A stretch of DNA of 62,700 bases from positions 1 to 62,700 of the forward strand of contig NZ_QGGU01000015.1 of NCBI RefSeq assembly GCF_003148745.1, in the 5' to 3' direction. Below are positions 38,140-45,869 of the stretch, piece after piece. A program made the translations under genes and the position numbers. The stretch is from Pleionea mediterranea. GTDB lineage: Bacteria; Pseudomonadota; Gammaproteobacteria; Enterobacterales; Kangiellaceae. Under the pieces are notes generated by a model. The model saw only the letters and a list, made by a program, of their open reading frames with translations. It was not told where the DNA came from and did no database searches. How positions within the stretch are numbered: the stretch's first letter is position 1; every line of letters starts with the position of its first letter.

Positions 38140-40239
38140 ATGAAGATCAAACTACTTGCTGCAAGCATCAGTCTTGCCATTGTAGCTGGTTGTGGTCAGC
38201 AAAAAGACGATAATCAGCCTACACAACAAGCCGAATCTGAAAAACAGAAGTCTGCCACTACTGTATCGGCAACGTCAGAACAAAAGGCTAACTCCGGATT
38301 GTTTCTGGATAATTTCGATAAATCCGTACGTCCTCAGGACGATTTATACCGCTTTGTCAGTGGCACTTGGTTAAAAAATACCGAAATCCCGTCGGATCGC
38401 TCCAATTATGGCACGTTTACTGCTCTGGCTGATCAGGCGCAAAAAGACTTGCGCGCTATTATTGAAGAGTCTGCTGCGGCTGAAAACCTCGAAAAAGGCT
38501 CAAATGAACAAAAGGTGGGCGACCTGTACAACAGTGTGCTCGACACAGAGACCTTAAATAAACTGGGGGTTGCACCGTTAACCCCTTACTTTGAAGAAAT
38601 AGCGGGCATCTCCAATAAAGATGAACTATTGGCTTATTTAGCTACTGTTTCCAAACGTGGCTCCAGTGCACCCATGGGGATTTATGTCAATAACGATGCG
38701 AAGGATCCCACTCAATACATTATGTATCTTTCGCAATCGGGTTTAGGGCTGCCAAATAAAGAATATTATTTTGATGAAGGTGAAAACTTTCAAACCATTC
38801 GTGATGAATACCTGAAACACATCGAAAAAATGTATCAGCTTGCCGGATTAGAAGATGGCGCTGCTGCAGCAAAAAATATTATGGCGCTTGAGACGGCCAT
38901 AGCTAACGCTCATTGGAATAAAGAAGATAATCGTAATAGCGTTAAAACCTATAACAAACATTCCCTGGAAAAAATGTCCGAGTTAGCGCCGGATGTAAAC
39001 TGGTCGGCTTATTTTGAAGGCATGGGCGTTAATGGTGAGAAAGAATTGATTGTCCGTCAACCAACCTATATCTCTGTGTTAAACGACATTATAAAAGATA
39101 CCTCTCTGGATCATTGGAAAACCTATTTAAACTGGCACTTGCTTACCGGTAACGCAGGTTTAATGAACAAAGAGTTGGACGAAGAAAACTTTGCATTTTA
39201 TGGCAAAACATTATCCGGCACGCCAGAACAACTGCCTCGCTGGAAGCAGGGTGTAAGTGCCGTAAACAGTTTGCTTGGCGAAGTGGTTGGCAAAGTTTAC
39301 GTCTCAAAACATTTTAAACCGGAAGCCAAACAGCAAATGATGGCGCTGGTTGAAAATCTAAGAGAAGCCTATCGTCAAAGTATAATTAAACTGGATTGGA
39401 TGGGTGAAGATACTAAAAAAGAAGCGCTGGATAAACTCAGCAAGTTTCGTCCTAAAATTGGTTATCCGGATAAATGGAAAGATTATTCTGACTTAACCAT
39501 AGAGCCCGGTAAGCTGCTTGAAAACTATATGGCGGCACGTGCCTTTAATTTTGATAAGCAGCGCGATAAATTGGGCAAGCCAATTGATCGTGATGAGTGG
39601 TTTATGACGCCACAAACCGTGAATGCTTATTACAATCCGGTGATGAATGAAATTGTATTTCCTGCAGCCATTTTGCAACCACCATTTTTTGATATGAATG
39701 CCGATCCTGCCGTTAATTACGGTGGTATAGGTGCCGTTATTGGCCACGAAATGGGGCATGGTTTTGATGATCAGGGGTCAACCTATGATGGTGACGGTGT
39801 CTTGCGTGACTGGTGGACAGCACAGGATAAAGAAGAATTTAAACAGCGTACGCAAAAGCTTGTTAAACAATACGATAAGTTTGAACCACTCGAAGACGTA
39901 CACGTTAATGGTGAATTCACTCTTGGTGAAAACATTGGTGATCTGGGCGGTTTAACCATCGCATATAAAGCTTATCAATTATCGAAAGACGGTAATGAAG
40001 CTCCTGTACTGGATGGCTTTACCGGTGATCAACGTTTCTTTATAGGCTGGGCTCAGGTTTGGGCGCGTAAATATCGAGACGCAGAAATGAAGCGACGTAT
40101 AAAAGTTGATCCTCATTCACCCAGTGAGTATCGTGCAAACGGAGTGGTCAAAAACATGCCAGAGTTTGTCGAAGCCTTCGATGTCAAACCCGGTGATGCG
40201 TTATATCTAGCACCAGAAAAGCGTGTGAAGATTTGGTAA
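38140..40239 (+). CDS. pepO: M13 (neprilysin/PepO) family lipoprotein metallopeptidase
   Basis: The 699-residue protein starts with a lipoprotein signal (VAGCG, C18) and a Gln/Ser/Thr-rich linker. It then has the M13 N-domain (VRPQDDLYRFVSGTWLKN) and the catalytic domain with zinc motif HEMGH (H536, E537, H540 in VIGHEMGHGFDDQGS) and the third ligand E597 in GENIGDLGG. NAYYNPVMNEIVFPA is the conserved substrate loop and the C-terminus ends in YLAPEKRVKIW, like the family CxxW/VW end. It should be an envelope oligopeptidase. The upstream gap has a TATAAT at 38058-38063 and the gene ends in a strong terminator. Confidence 0.9.
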   Translation: MKIKLLAASISLAIVAGCGQQKDDNQPTQQAESEKQKSATTVSATSEQKANSGLFLDNFDKSVRPQDDLYRFVSGTWLKNTEIPSDRSNYGTFTALADQAQKDLRAIIEESAAAENLEKGSNEQKVGDLYNSVLDTETLNKLGVAPLTPYFEEIAGISNKDELLAYLATVSKRGSSAPMGIYVNNDAKDPTQYIMYLSQSGLGLPNKEYYFDEGENFQTIRDEYLKHIEKMYQLAGLEDGAAAAKNIMALETAIANAHWNKEDNRNSVKTYNKHSLEKMSELAPDVNWSAYFEGMGVNGEKELIVRQPTYISVLNDIIKDTSLDHWKTYLNWHLLTGNAGLMNKELDEENFAFYGKTLSGTPEQLPRWKQGVSAVNSLLGEVVGKVYVSKHFKPEAKQQMMALVENLREAYRQSIIKLDWMGEDTKKEALDKLSKFRPKIGYPDKWKDYSDLTIEPGKLLENYMAARAFNFDKQRDKLGKPIDRDEWFMTPQTVNAYYNPVMNEIVFPAAILQPPFFDMNADPAVNYGGIGAVIGHEMGHGFDDQGSTYDGDGVLRDWWTAQDKEEFKQRTQKLVKQYDKFEPLEDVHVNGEFTLGENIGDLGGLTIAYKAYQLSKDGNEAPVLDGFTGDQRFFIGWAQVWARKYRDAEMKRRIKVDPHSPSEYRANGVVKNMPEFVEAFDVKPGDALYLAPEKRVKIW

Positions 40240-40286
40240 TTACTTAATTATCAAATAATTGTTAATGACTTTTTACTATTAACGTC

Positions 40287-40323
40287 AAAAATGCCGACTT
40301 ATTATATTGAGTCGGCATTTTTT
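40287..40323 (+). terminator. Rho-independent terminator of pepO
   Basis: A perfect 13-bp stem (40287-40299 with 40310-40322; core ATGCCGACT) surrounds a 10-nt loop and ends in six T. It is 47 bp after the pepO stop. Confidence 0.9.
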
Positions 40324-40517
40324 ATAAGGAACAGAAGTGAAAATACAGTTTTTTCTAAACTGTGGGCTGTAACTGTAGTTTTATCTAACAACTTATTTAC
40401 TCATAATTTAGTCAAAACACGCTTGCTCAACAATACTGAGTTTGAGAAGATTCGTTAAAAAGCAGTAGGAGTCCTAATCTTTATTGCTGAAAAAAAATTA
40501 ATACTATGGAGAGCATT

Positions 40518-41225
40518 ATGATCTTTAAGTGGGTTTGGAGAATAAACGGAATCTTGATTTTTCTGTCTGCTTCGGTTCTCATCTTTATGATGGGTAAGGA
40601 GATGATTAGAGATATTGTTAAAAATAGGCCTCAGCAAAAGTTAATTACGAATGTAGCGGAAGATCCAAAAGGCGAGGAGAAGTGGATTCTTGGGTATATG
40701 AGGAGATTCGATAACTCGAATTATATTGCTGTTCCTTTGGTGTCAGATAAGGATGAGACAACTAAGATAAGTCTCAGTAAAGTTAATCACTTTAGTGGGT
40801 CATATGGAGGCTATGGTACTTATAAAAACATACTTTTCGTAAATGGAAAAACAAATCAGTCAAGATGGTTATTTGATAATAATGATCAGCTAATTATTGA
40901 GTTTTCAGAGTTTCCTCAAAACTCCTTGATAAAGGGAGATAACAGTATTGCTACGGTTGTCACTTACGAGGTTGTGAGCAACGATACAAACAAAGACGGA
41001 GCCTTGTCTAAAAAAGACAGACGGCAACTGGCAGTATCGAATACGAATGGTGACAATTATAACGTTGTTCTAGAGGATTTCGATCACCTGGTTGGTATGG
41101 AAGTGGTTGATGATGAAAATATGTTGATACTTTATCAAATAAAAGGTGTTGGTTATTCTATGGTAGTGCGTTTGTCCGATGTACATGTTGTCAGTACAAA
41201 TAGGTTGCCGAAAATTAGTATTTAA
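40518..41225 (+). CDS. Unrecognised membrane-anchored protein with an EF-hand-like loop
   Basis: I do not recognise this 235-residue protein. From ATG 40518, with GGAGAG 4 nt upstream, it has a membrane anchor (about 8-26, NGILIFLSASVLIFMMG) and an extracytoplasmic domain rich in beta-strand and aromatic residues (SGSYGGYGTYKNILFVNG, WLFDNNDQLIIEF). Residues 156-167 read DTNKDGALSKKD, a complete 12-residue EF-hand-type calcium loop. An ATG at 40506 is also in frame but overlaps the Shine-Dalgarno. It lies alone in an AT-rich patch between the pepO terminator and two pseudogenes. Confidence 0.6.
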   Translation: MIFKWVWRINGILIFLSASVLIFMMGKEMIRDIVKNRPQQKLITNVAEDPKGEEKWILGYMRRFDNSNYIAVPLVSDKDETTKISLSKVNHFSGSYGGYGTYKNILFVNGKTNQSRWLFDNNDQLIIEFSEFPQNSLIKGDNSIATVVTYEVVSNDTNKDGALSKKDRRQLAVSNTNGDNYNVVLEDFDHLVGMEVVDDENMLILYQIKGVGYSMVVRLSDVHVVSTNRLPKISI

Positions 41226-41340
41226 CAACTTGGTAAAGTTTTGGGTTTTCTTGAGGCTTTTAATCAATATAAAGCCGACTCCTGATCGGAATAACGATTT
41301 ATTTTCTAACTTCAAAGCTTAGTAAGAGCAAAGGCAAAAT

Positions 41341-42037
41341 ATGAAAAGTATCTATTTGATAATGGCGTGAACATTATTGCAGGCGTGTACAACTTTGGGA
41401 TCTGTTGATCGCCCTGATAGCTATTATCAGAATAACTCTTCGAAATCTCAAGATAGCTTGATTAGAGAGTCTTTGCTTGGTCAGAATGATAAGAAATTAC
41501 TGAGTTATTAAATTATCGAGTGAAACTACCAGAAAAAAACCGAGTTGCAGTTCTTAAACTCAGTAGTGATAATGATTGGCGTTATTACTTCAGTGATTTT
41601 AATGAGCTCAATAACTCATTAGTTAAACCTTTAATTATCAAGCTTTTTTCCAGCAGAGTGTATGACGCATTATTTCTACCAGCCATGTTGGTTTCAGGAA
41701 AAGTACTGTCTCGGCTTTGAGAGAAGCGGCGGCACGTTTTCAGGCTGATTTATTGCTGGCTTATATGAGTACATGTCAGTCGTATCAAAAGTATCGGTTA
41801 ATCGACCCGAATGAAACAAAGTCATACTGTTCAATTGAGGCAGTTCTGCTCGATATACGTTCAGGCTTGATCGTTAAGTCTATTGTAAGTACTGAAGAGT
41901 ATTCGATCAAAAAGTCAACAAGCGACACTAACTTTTATGAAACGATAAAAAAGGCTGAGTTAAAAGCGGTTGCTAAAGCGCTTGGGAATGTGGCGAATAA
42001 AATTGTGTCGTTTTTAAAAGTCGTACCAAATATGTAA
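41341..42037 (+). pseudogene. Broken lipoprotein gene (three frames)
   Basis: Three successive frames rebuild one lipoprotein of about 230 residues. Frame 1 from ATG 41341 gives MKSIYLIMA, a TGA at 41368-41370, then TLLQACTTLG with a lipobox. A shift at about 41491-41498 in AAGAAATT leads to ELLNYRVKLPEKNRVAVLKL (to about 41690). A second shift at about 41698-41702 in GGAAAAG leads to STVSALREAAARFQADLLLA and on to the stop at 42037. Both shifts would be mended by adding one A to an A-run. The middle and end resemble a gammaproteobacterial lipoprotein family with an REAAxRyQADLLL motif. It is a pseudogene unless the sequence holds errors. Confidence 0.75.
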
Positions 42038-42258
42038 GTTTATAATAATCAAGATTATACGCGATTATTTGAAAAGTTGAGATCTTGTCAAATAAAAAGA
42101 AAAAAACGAAATTTATAAGGTGAACACTTCAATGTGATCTGGTTCTATTTGAATTCTTCGGTTTAGACTACGTACACATATTATTAAGAATTTAAAACTG
42201 CCTGTAGTGTTTGTACCACTTCTATTTTTTTACTTAATGAATGCATCAAAGATGAATC

Positions 42259-42739
42259 GTGAATATAGAAATTAGACATAGTCGGAAAGAAGATATTGCG
42301 CAAATTAAGGATATATACGCTCAAAATTCGTGCTATGCAGGACACTACAGTTGCCGTATCCGTCAATAGAGAAATAGGAAAGGTTTTTTTGGAGATATTC
42401 CAGAAAATTTTTACAGCATCGTTGCGGTCGTAGATGGAAAAGTAGTTGGTCAAATTGGAATGGAAGTGTTTACTAACCCTCGAAGGAAGCATGTCTCGAA
42501 TATCGGCATGGCTGTAAGAGAAGTTCACCAAAAGAACGGTATTGGTTCAAAACTGCTGGAACTGGCAATTAATTGATTGGTTGGCGATACGTCGCGTTGA
42601 GCTGGAAGTATATATAGACAATCATCATGCAGTAGATTTATATGAAAAGTTCGGTTTTAAACTAGAAGGAACCGCAACTAATTATGCATTTAGAAATGGA
42701 GAATATACAGACGTTTATCTGATGGCTAAGACTGTTTAG
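42259..42739 (+). pseudogene. Broken YhhY-like GNAT acetyltransferase gene
   Basis: Joined frames give a GNAT N-acetyltransferase close to YhhY. It begins at GTG 42259 (NIEIRHSRKEDIAQIKDIYA). One base seems lost at about 42342, after which TLQLPYPSIEK appears; a TAG at 42375-42377 replaces the expected Trp codon; the T-run at 42384-42390 has one T too many; then GDIPENFYSIVAVVDGKVVG and SNIGMAVREVHQKNGIGSKL (acetyl-CoA loop) are readable up to a TGA at 42574-42576. A few bases are missing there, and the end VELEVYIDNHHAVDLYEKFG to 42739 is in another frame. Four lesions make a working protein implausible. Confidence 0.8.
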
Positions 42740-42780
42740 AGCCAATCGAAAGAGCCGTCATTTATTAAGTCGAAAGTTAT

Positions 42781-43347
42781 TTAAGAGTATTTCTCTTTAT
42801 TCTCCAGGCGCTGCTCTGTTGACTTTCTGAGCAACACATAAACCGATCCTGTGCCGCCGTGTTTATTTTGTGCGGAGTGAAAGGCTAATACTTCTGGAAC
42901 CTGAGTCAGCCAGTGATTAACATAACTTTTTATGCGAGCGGGTGGGTTACTTTGAATGCCCTTGCCATGAGTAACTAACAAGGTTCGGCATTCCAGTTTT
43001 ATTGAGCGTTGTAAAAACTGGAACAAAGCACTGCGCGCTTCAGCAACGGTATGACGGTGCAAATCAAGATGAGCGTCAATCTCATATTTGCCCTGACGCA
43101 ACTTTTTGAATACTCCGGTTTGCACACCATCAATTTTATATTCAAGTACTTCAATGGGATCAACTGGCTCCACGGGCGCATCGGTTAAATAGTTTAAATC
43201 TATTTTTTGTCCTGTAATGGCGGCCATTTTACGCCGATCAATTGCTGCATTATCGGGCTCTGAACGTTTTAAGCTGACTTTATCCTGGGGGATCGGTTTA
43301 ACATCAGCAAAGGCGTCCAAAAAAGGATTGTCGGAATCGTTGGGCAT
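42781..43347 (-). CDS. smrA: Smr-domain DNA endonuclease SmrA-like
   Basis: The 188-residue protein has an unstructured N-terminal part (about 1-75) and a C-terminal Smr domain: IDAHLDLHRHTVAEAR with LDLH, TLLVTHGKGIQS with THGKG, and FHSAQNKHGGTGSVYVLL with HGGTG. These are the conserved Smr nuclease motifs, related to the C-terminal domain of MutS2. The stand-alone form acts as a nicking nuclease in vitro in E. coli. It lies head-to-tail against the accessory patch and is probably ancestral. Confidence 0.88.
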   Translation of the reverse strand: MPNDSDNPFLDAFADVKPIPQDKVSLKRSEPDNAAIDRRKMAAITGQKIDLNYLTDAPVEPVDPIEVLEYKIDGVQTGVFKKLRQGKYEIDAHLDLHRHTVAEARSALFQFLQRSIKLECRTLLVTHGKGIQSNPPARIKSYVNHWLTQVPEVLAFHSAQNKHGGTGSVYVLLRKSTEQRLENKEKYS

Positions 43348-43611
43348 AATGAGAATATCGTCTTTGAGAATAATATTTATCGTTTCATGAAACAGTGTTT
43401 GGCAAAGCGGCGGTCAATGTGGTTTTGACGGTTACTTTTTAGTCAAGTAATCAGCCAATCCACTGCCAGATGTCTGCTAAGCTGTATTGTAGAATGGTAG
43501 TTAAACGAAACTCAATTATGATCGTGATCTTTATTCGGAGCAAAAGCGTGGTTTTCTGCGGATCTTTTCAATAAATGGGCTAAACTTATTGAAAAACCTG
43601 CAAAAAATCCT

Positions 43612-43872
43612 ATGAATGAACGACGATTATCAATACGAACGCCGGTAGTGGCTGAAGTAGAAGTCACTTCCGATTTACTGGGAAAAATAGTGGCGCGCAC
43701 ACAGGAACTGTCCGATGGCGGTGCTTTTATTGAATCTGATGCCTTACGGCAGCTTGAGGTTGGCACTATTGTGACTTTGCAAGCGGTGGGGTTTCCAGAA
43801 GAAATGCCGATTTTAGAAGCTGAAATTGTACGAAAAACCAGCGAAGGTGTTGGAATGAAATTTTTGCTTTAA
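43612..43872 (+). CDS. PilZ domain protein
   Basis: This 86-residue protein is a single PilZ domain. The RxxxR motif is present as RLSIR (residues 5-9). The second motif, (D/N)xSxxG, reads ELSDGG (32-37), with Glu in the first position, so cyclic-di-GMP binding may be weakened. LEVGTIVTLQAVGF and VGMKF complete the barrel. The frame stays open upstream with no usable start codon, so ATG 43612 is chosen despite a poor ribosome-binding site. The following gene of unknown function is 104 bp away. Confidence 0.75.
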   Translation: MNERRLSIRTPVVAEVEVTSDLLGKIVARTQELSDGGAFIESDALRQLEVGTIVTLQAVGFPEEMPILEAEIVRKTSEGVGMKFLL

Positions 43873-43976
43873 TATCAAGTATATAAACCCAGTTGCTTGA
43901 CAAGCATACGCCTAACCAGCAGTATTTAACGGTTCTATGCAGCAGAAAATGCATGATACTTGGTAGGTAGAAAATC

Positions 43977-44885
43977 ATGGTTGACGGAAAATTTGACATT
44001 GTATTTGCGGGACGTACCGTACCCGGCAAAACACCTGAAGAAGTGCAGCAAAATCTAGCTAAGTTGTTCAAAACAGGTGAGTCACAAATAAAGCGTTTAT
44101 TTGTGGGCGCTGAAGTCGCCATTAAAAAAGGCCTCGACTACAACCAGGCCATGAAATATCAGTCTGCATTAAAGCAGGCAGGAGCATTGGTACTGATTAA
44201 ACCGGTGCAGGAAGGTGCAAACACTTCCACTGACTCGTCACAGTCCCAGCCAGAGACTCACTCCGCCTCTCAGACATCCGATTCTGATACCCGTTCTGCG
44301 GTGCCAGATACTCCTCAGAAGCCAGCTACGTCATCCCACGGACGAGCCAGTTTTGGACCTAAAGAACCAGAACCAGTTTCCCATGGCCGCGCCAGTTTTG
44401 GCCCTAAAGAGCAAGAGCCTGTTTCTCAAGGTCGTGCAAGCTTTGGTCCTAAAGAGCCAGATACTGATAGTTCTGATACAGAGGTCAATAAAACCACAGC
44501 AAAACCTACTGAGGAGTCTCAGTCTGCCACGCCTGCTGTGAAAGAAGGCTCATCTAGTGACGATGACTGGTCACTTGCCAATGCCGGTGAGCGTTTGCCC
44601 GAGGTTGAAAAGCAGCCCCCCATGGCAGAACCTGATTTGAGTGACCTGGCATTAGCCAATAGTGGAGAGCCTCTGCAAAAGGTAAGCAAAAAGGAACAAA
44701 GAGAGGTGGACACGTCCGATCTATCACTGGATGAACCGGGATTAATTCAGGAGCCTAAGCCGTTTGAGGCAAAACAGGTGGATACTTCAGAATTGTCCGT
44801 GGCCGATGTCGGTGAAAAAATTCCGACTGAACAAAAGAAAAAAGAGACCGTAAACCCGAATATTGACCATCTTAAAGTGGAATAA
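43977..44885 (+). CDS. Unknown protein with an N-terminal small domain and GRASFGPKE repeats
   Basis: The 302-residue protein starts with a compact domain (about 1-78: DIVFAGRTVPGKTPEEVQQN, then FKTGESQIKRLFVGAEVAIK) that I have seen at the N-terminus of several uncharacterised gammaproteobacterial proteins. The rest looks disordered. It contains three 15-residue repeats (120-164, core SHGRASFGPKEPEPV) and four looser acidic modules of the type LANAGERLPE, LANSGEPLQK, LDEPGLIQEP and VADVGEKIPT (about 199-287), each followed by a short charged linker. There is no signal peptide, so it is probably cytoplasmic. Function unknown; short linear motifs of this kind often bind partners. Confidence 0.6.
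   Translation: MVDGKFDIVFAGRTVPGKTPEEVQQNLAKLFKTGESQIKRLFVGAEVAIKKGLDYNQAMKYQSALKQAGALVLIKPVQEGANTSTDSSQSQPETHSASQTSDSDTRSAVPDTPQKPATSSHGRASFGPKEPEPVSHGRASFGPKEQEPVSQGRASFGPKEPDTDSSDTEVNKTTAKPTEESQSATPAVKEGSSSDDDWSLANAGERLPEVEKQPPMAEPDLSDLALANSGEPLQKVSKKEQREVDTSDLSLDEPGLIQEPKPFEAKQVDTSELSVADVGEKIPTEQKKKETVNPNIDHLKVE
44334..44468 (+). repeat. Three 45-bp in-frame coding repeats
   Basis: Units at 44334-44378, 44379-44423 and 44424-44468 encode near-identical 15-residue peptides with core GRASFGPKE. The DNA has diverged mainly at third codon positions (CACGGACGA, CATGGCCGC, CAAGGTCGT), so the peptide is under selection and the duplication is old. Confidence 0.85.
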
Positions 44886-44983
44886 TAGGTTTTAAGATGG
44901 ATTCATTCTGGTGGGATTTCAGGATACAAATCTCTAAAGCCAGTCAAATTCCTCCTCTATCTTCCTCAAAAGCTTGGTTTTTC

Positions 44984-45012
44984 TTGCAATCTACTTAAAT
45001 AAGTAGTATTAC
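44984..45012 (+). promoter_or_regulatory. lexA promoter with a palindromic candidate LexA box
   Basis: TTGCAA (44984-44989) and TATTAC (45007-45012) are 17 bp apart and fit a sigma-70 promoter. The spacer is filled by the palindrome CTACTTAAATAAGTAG (44991-45006; 7-bp perfect arms). A repressor bound here would block the promoter. The E. coli SOS box CTG-N10-CAG is absent, but the 16-bp length and CT/AG ends are similar (CTA-N10-TAG). Autoregulation by LexA is inferred. Confidence 0.6.
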
Positions 45013-45055
45013 TTTAGGCAGTGGAAAACGAACAGTAATAACTGAGGACAATACC

Positions 45056-45646
45056 GTGCGCGAATTAACCATGCGACAGCAAGAAGTATTGGATGTATTG
45101 CGAGAATTTATTGAAGAAAACGGCATTGCGCCAACTCATGCAGAATTGGCGGATTTGTTAGGTGTGAGCTCAACCAAGGCAGCTGCCGATCACCTAAAGG
45201 CATTAGCCAAAAAAGGGGTAATCCGGCTGCATAGCGAGAAAACTAGAGGGATCCAAATACTTGCTGCCGAAGTGGAAGAATTACCTCTTGTAGGCTCGGT
45301 AGCCGCGGGGATCCCTATCGAGGCCATTGAGAACATAGAGCGTTATGTCACCATTCCGGAAGTATTGCGACGCAAGAAACCGACCTTTTTATTGCGTGTC
45401 CGCGGTGACAGCATGAAAGACGCCGGCATACTGGATGGTGATTTGATTGCGGTGCGTAAAACGCAGGTCGCAGAAATAGGGCAGATTGTTGTGGCGCGTC
45501 TTGATGATGATGTTACCGTGAAACGTTTGGGGCGTAAAAATGGTAATGCTATGCTCTATCCGGAAAATTCCGACTTTGAGCCGATAGAAGTCTCGCCAGA
45601 CCAACTGAATATTGAAGGGCAATTTGTCGGCTTAATCCGAGCCTGA
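45056..45646 (+). CDS. lexA: SOS repressor LexA
   Basis: LexA represses DNA-damage genes and cleaves itself when RecA is activated. The 196-residue protein starts at GTG 45056 with GAGGA 7 nt upstream. The winged helix-turn-helix includes ELADLLGVSSTKAAADHLKAL; the cleavage site is A84-G85 in VAAGIP; the catalytic pair is S119 (RGDSMKD) and K156 (VTVKRLG), all at E. coli numbering. In the recognition helix, positions 41, 44 and 45 are Lys, Ala and Asp instead of Asn, Glu and Glu, which should change operator preference. A matching non-canonical palindrome lies in its own promoter. No sulA-like gene follows. Confidence 0.95.
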   Translation: MRELTMRQQEVLDVLREFIEENGIAPTHAELADLLGVSSTKAAADHLKALAKKGVIRLHSEKTRGIQILAAEVEELPLVGSVAAGIPIEAIENIERYVTIPEVLRRKKPTFLLRVRGDSMKDAGILDGDLIAVRKTQVAEIGQIVVARLDDDVTVKRLGRKNGNAMLYPENSDFEPIEVSPDQLNIEGQFVGLIRA

Positions 45647-45664
45647 TTAAATAAACAAAAATTA

Positions 45665-45688
45665 ATGTATTCAAAGGATTGAATACAT
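45665..45688. repeat. Perfect 10-bp inverted repeat after lexA
   Basis: ATGTATTCAA (45665-45674) and its complement (45679-45688) surround AGGA. No T-run follows, so it is either a weak 3' hairpin for lexA or an operator for thiI, 180 bp downstream. Confidence 0.45.
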
Positions 45689-45869
45689 GGTTCTGGATAA
45701 TCCAAAAACTAATATTGATGTAAATCCATTCCAGAGGACATCGATATTTCTCTGTATCGGGTAATATTCAAGTAATCCTGAGTGCGAATAAACGGCTCTT
45801 GGCCGCTGCAATTTTATTTCATTGCTGTAAAATACCGCCATCTGAAAAGCATTGCCCGAGTCCTACCCT

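Noticed and set aside
42184-42531. 115-codon minus-strand open frame
   Set aside because: It is the shadow of the yhhY-like pseudogene, whose plus-strand translation is clearly homologous to acetyltransferases.
41341-42739. Programmed frameshifts or stop-codon readthrough in the accessory patch
   Set aside because: Too many independent lesions in two unrelated genes, with no slippery heptamer plus pseudoknot pattern recognised.
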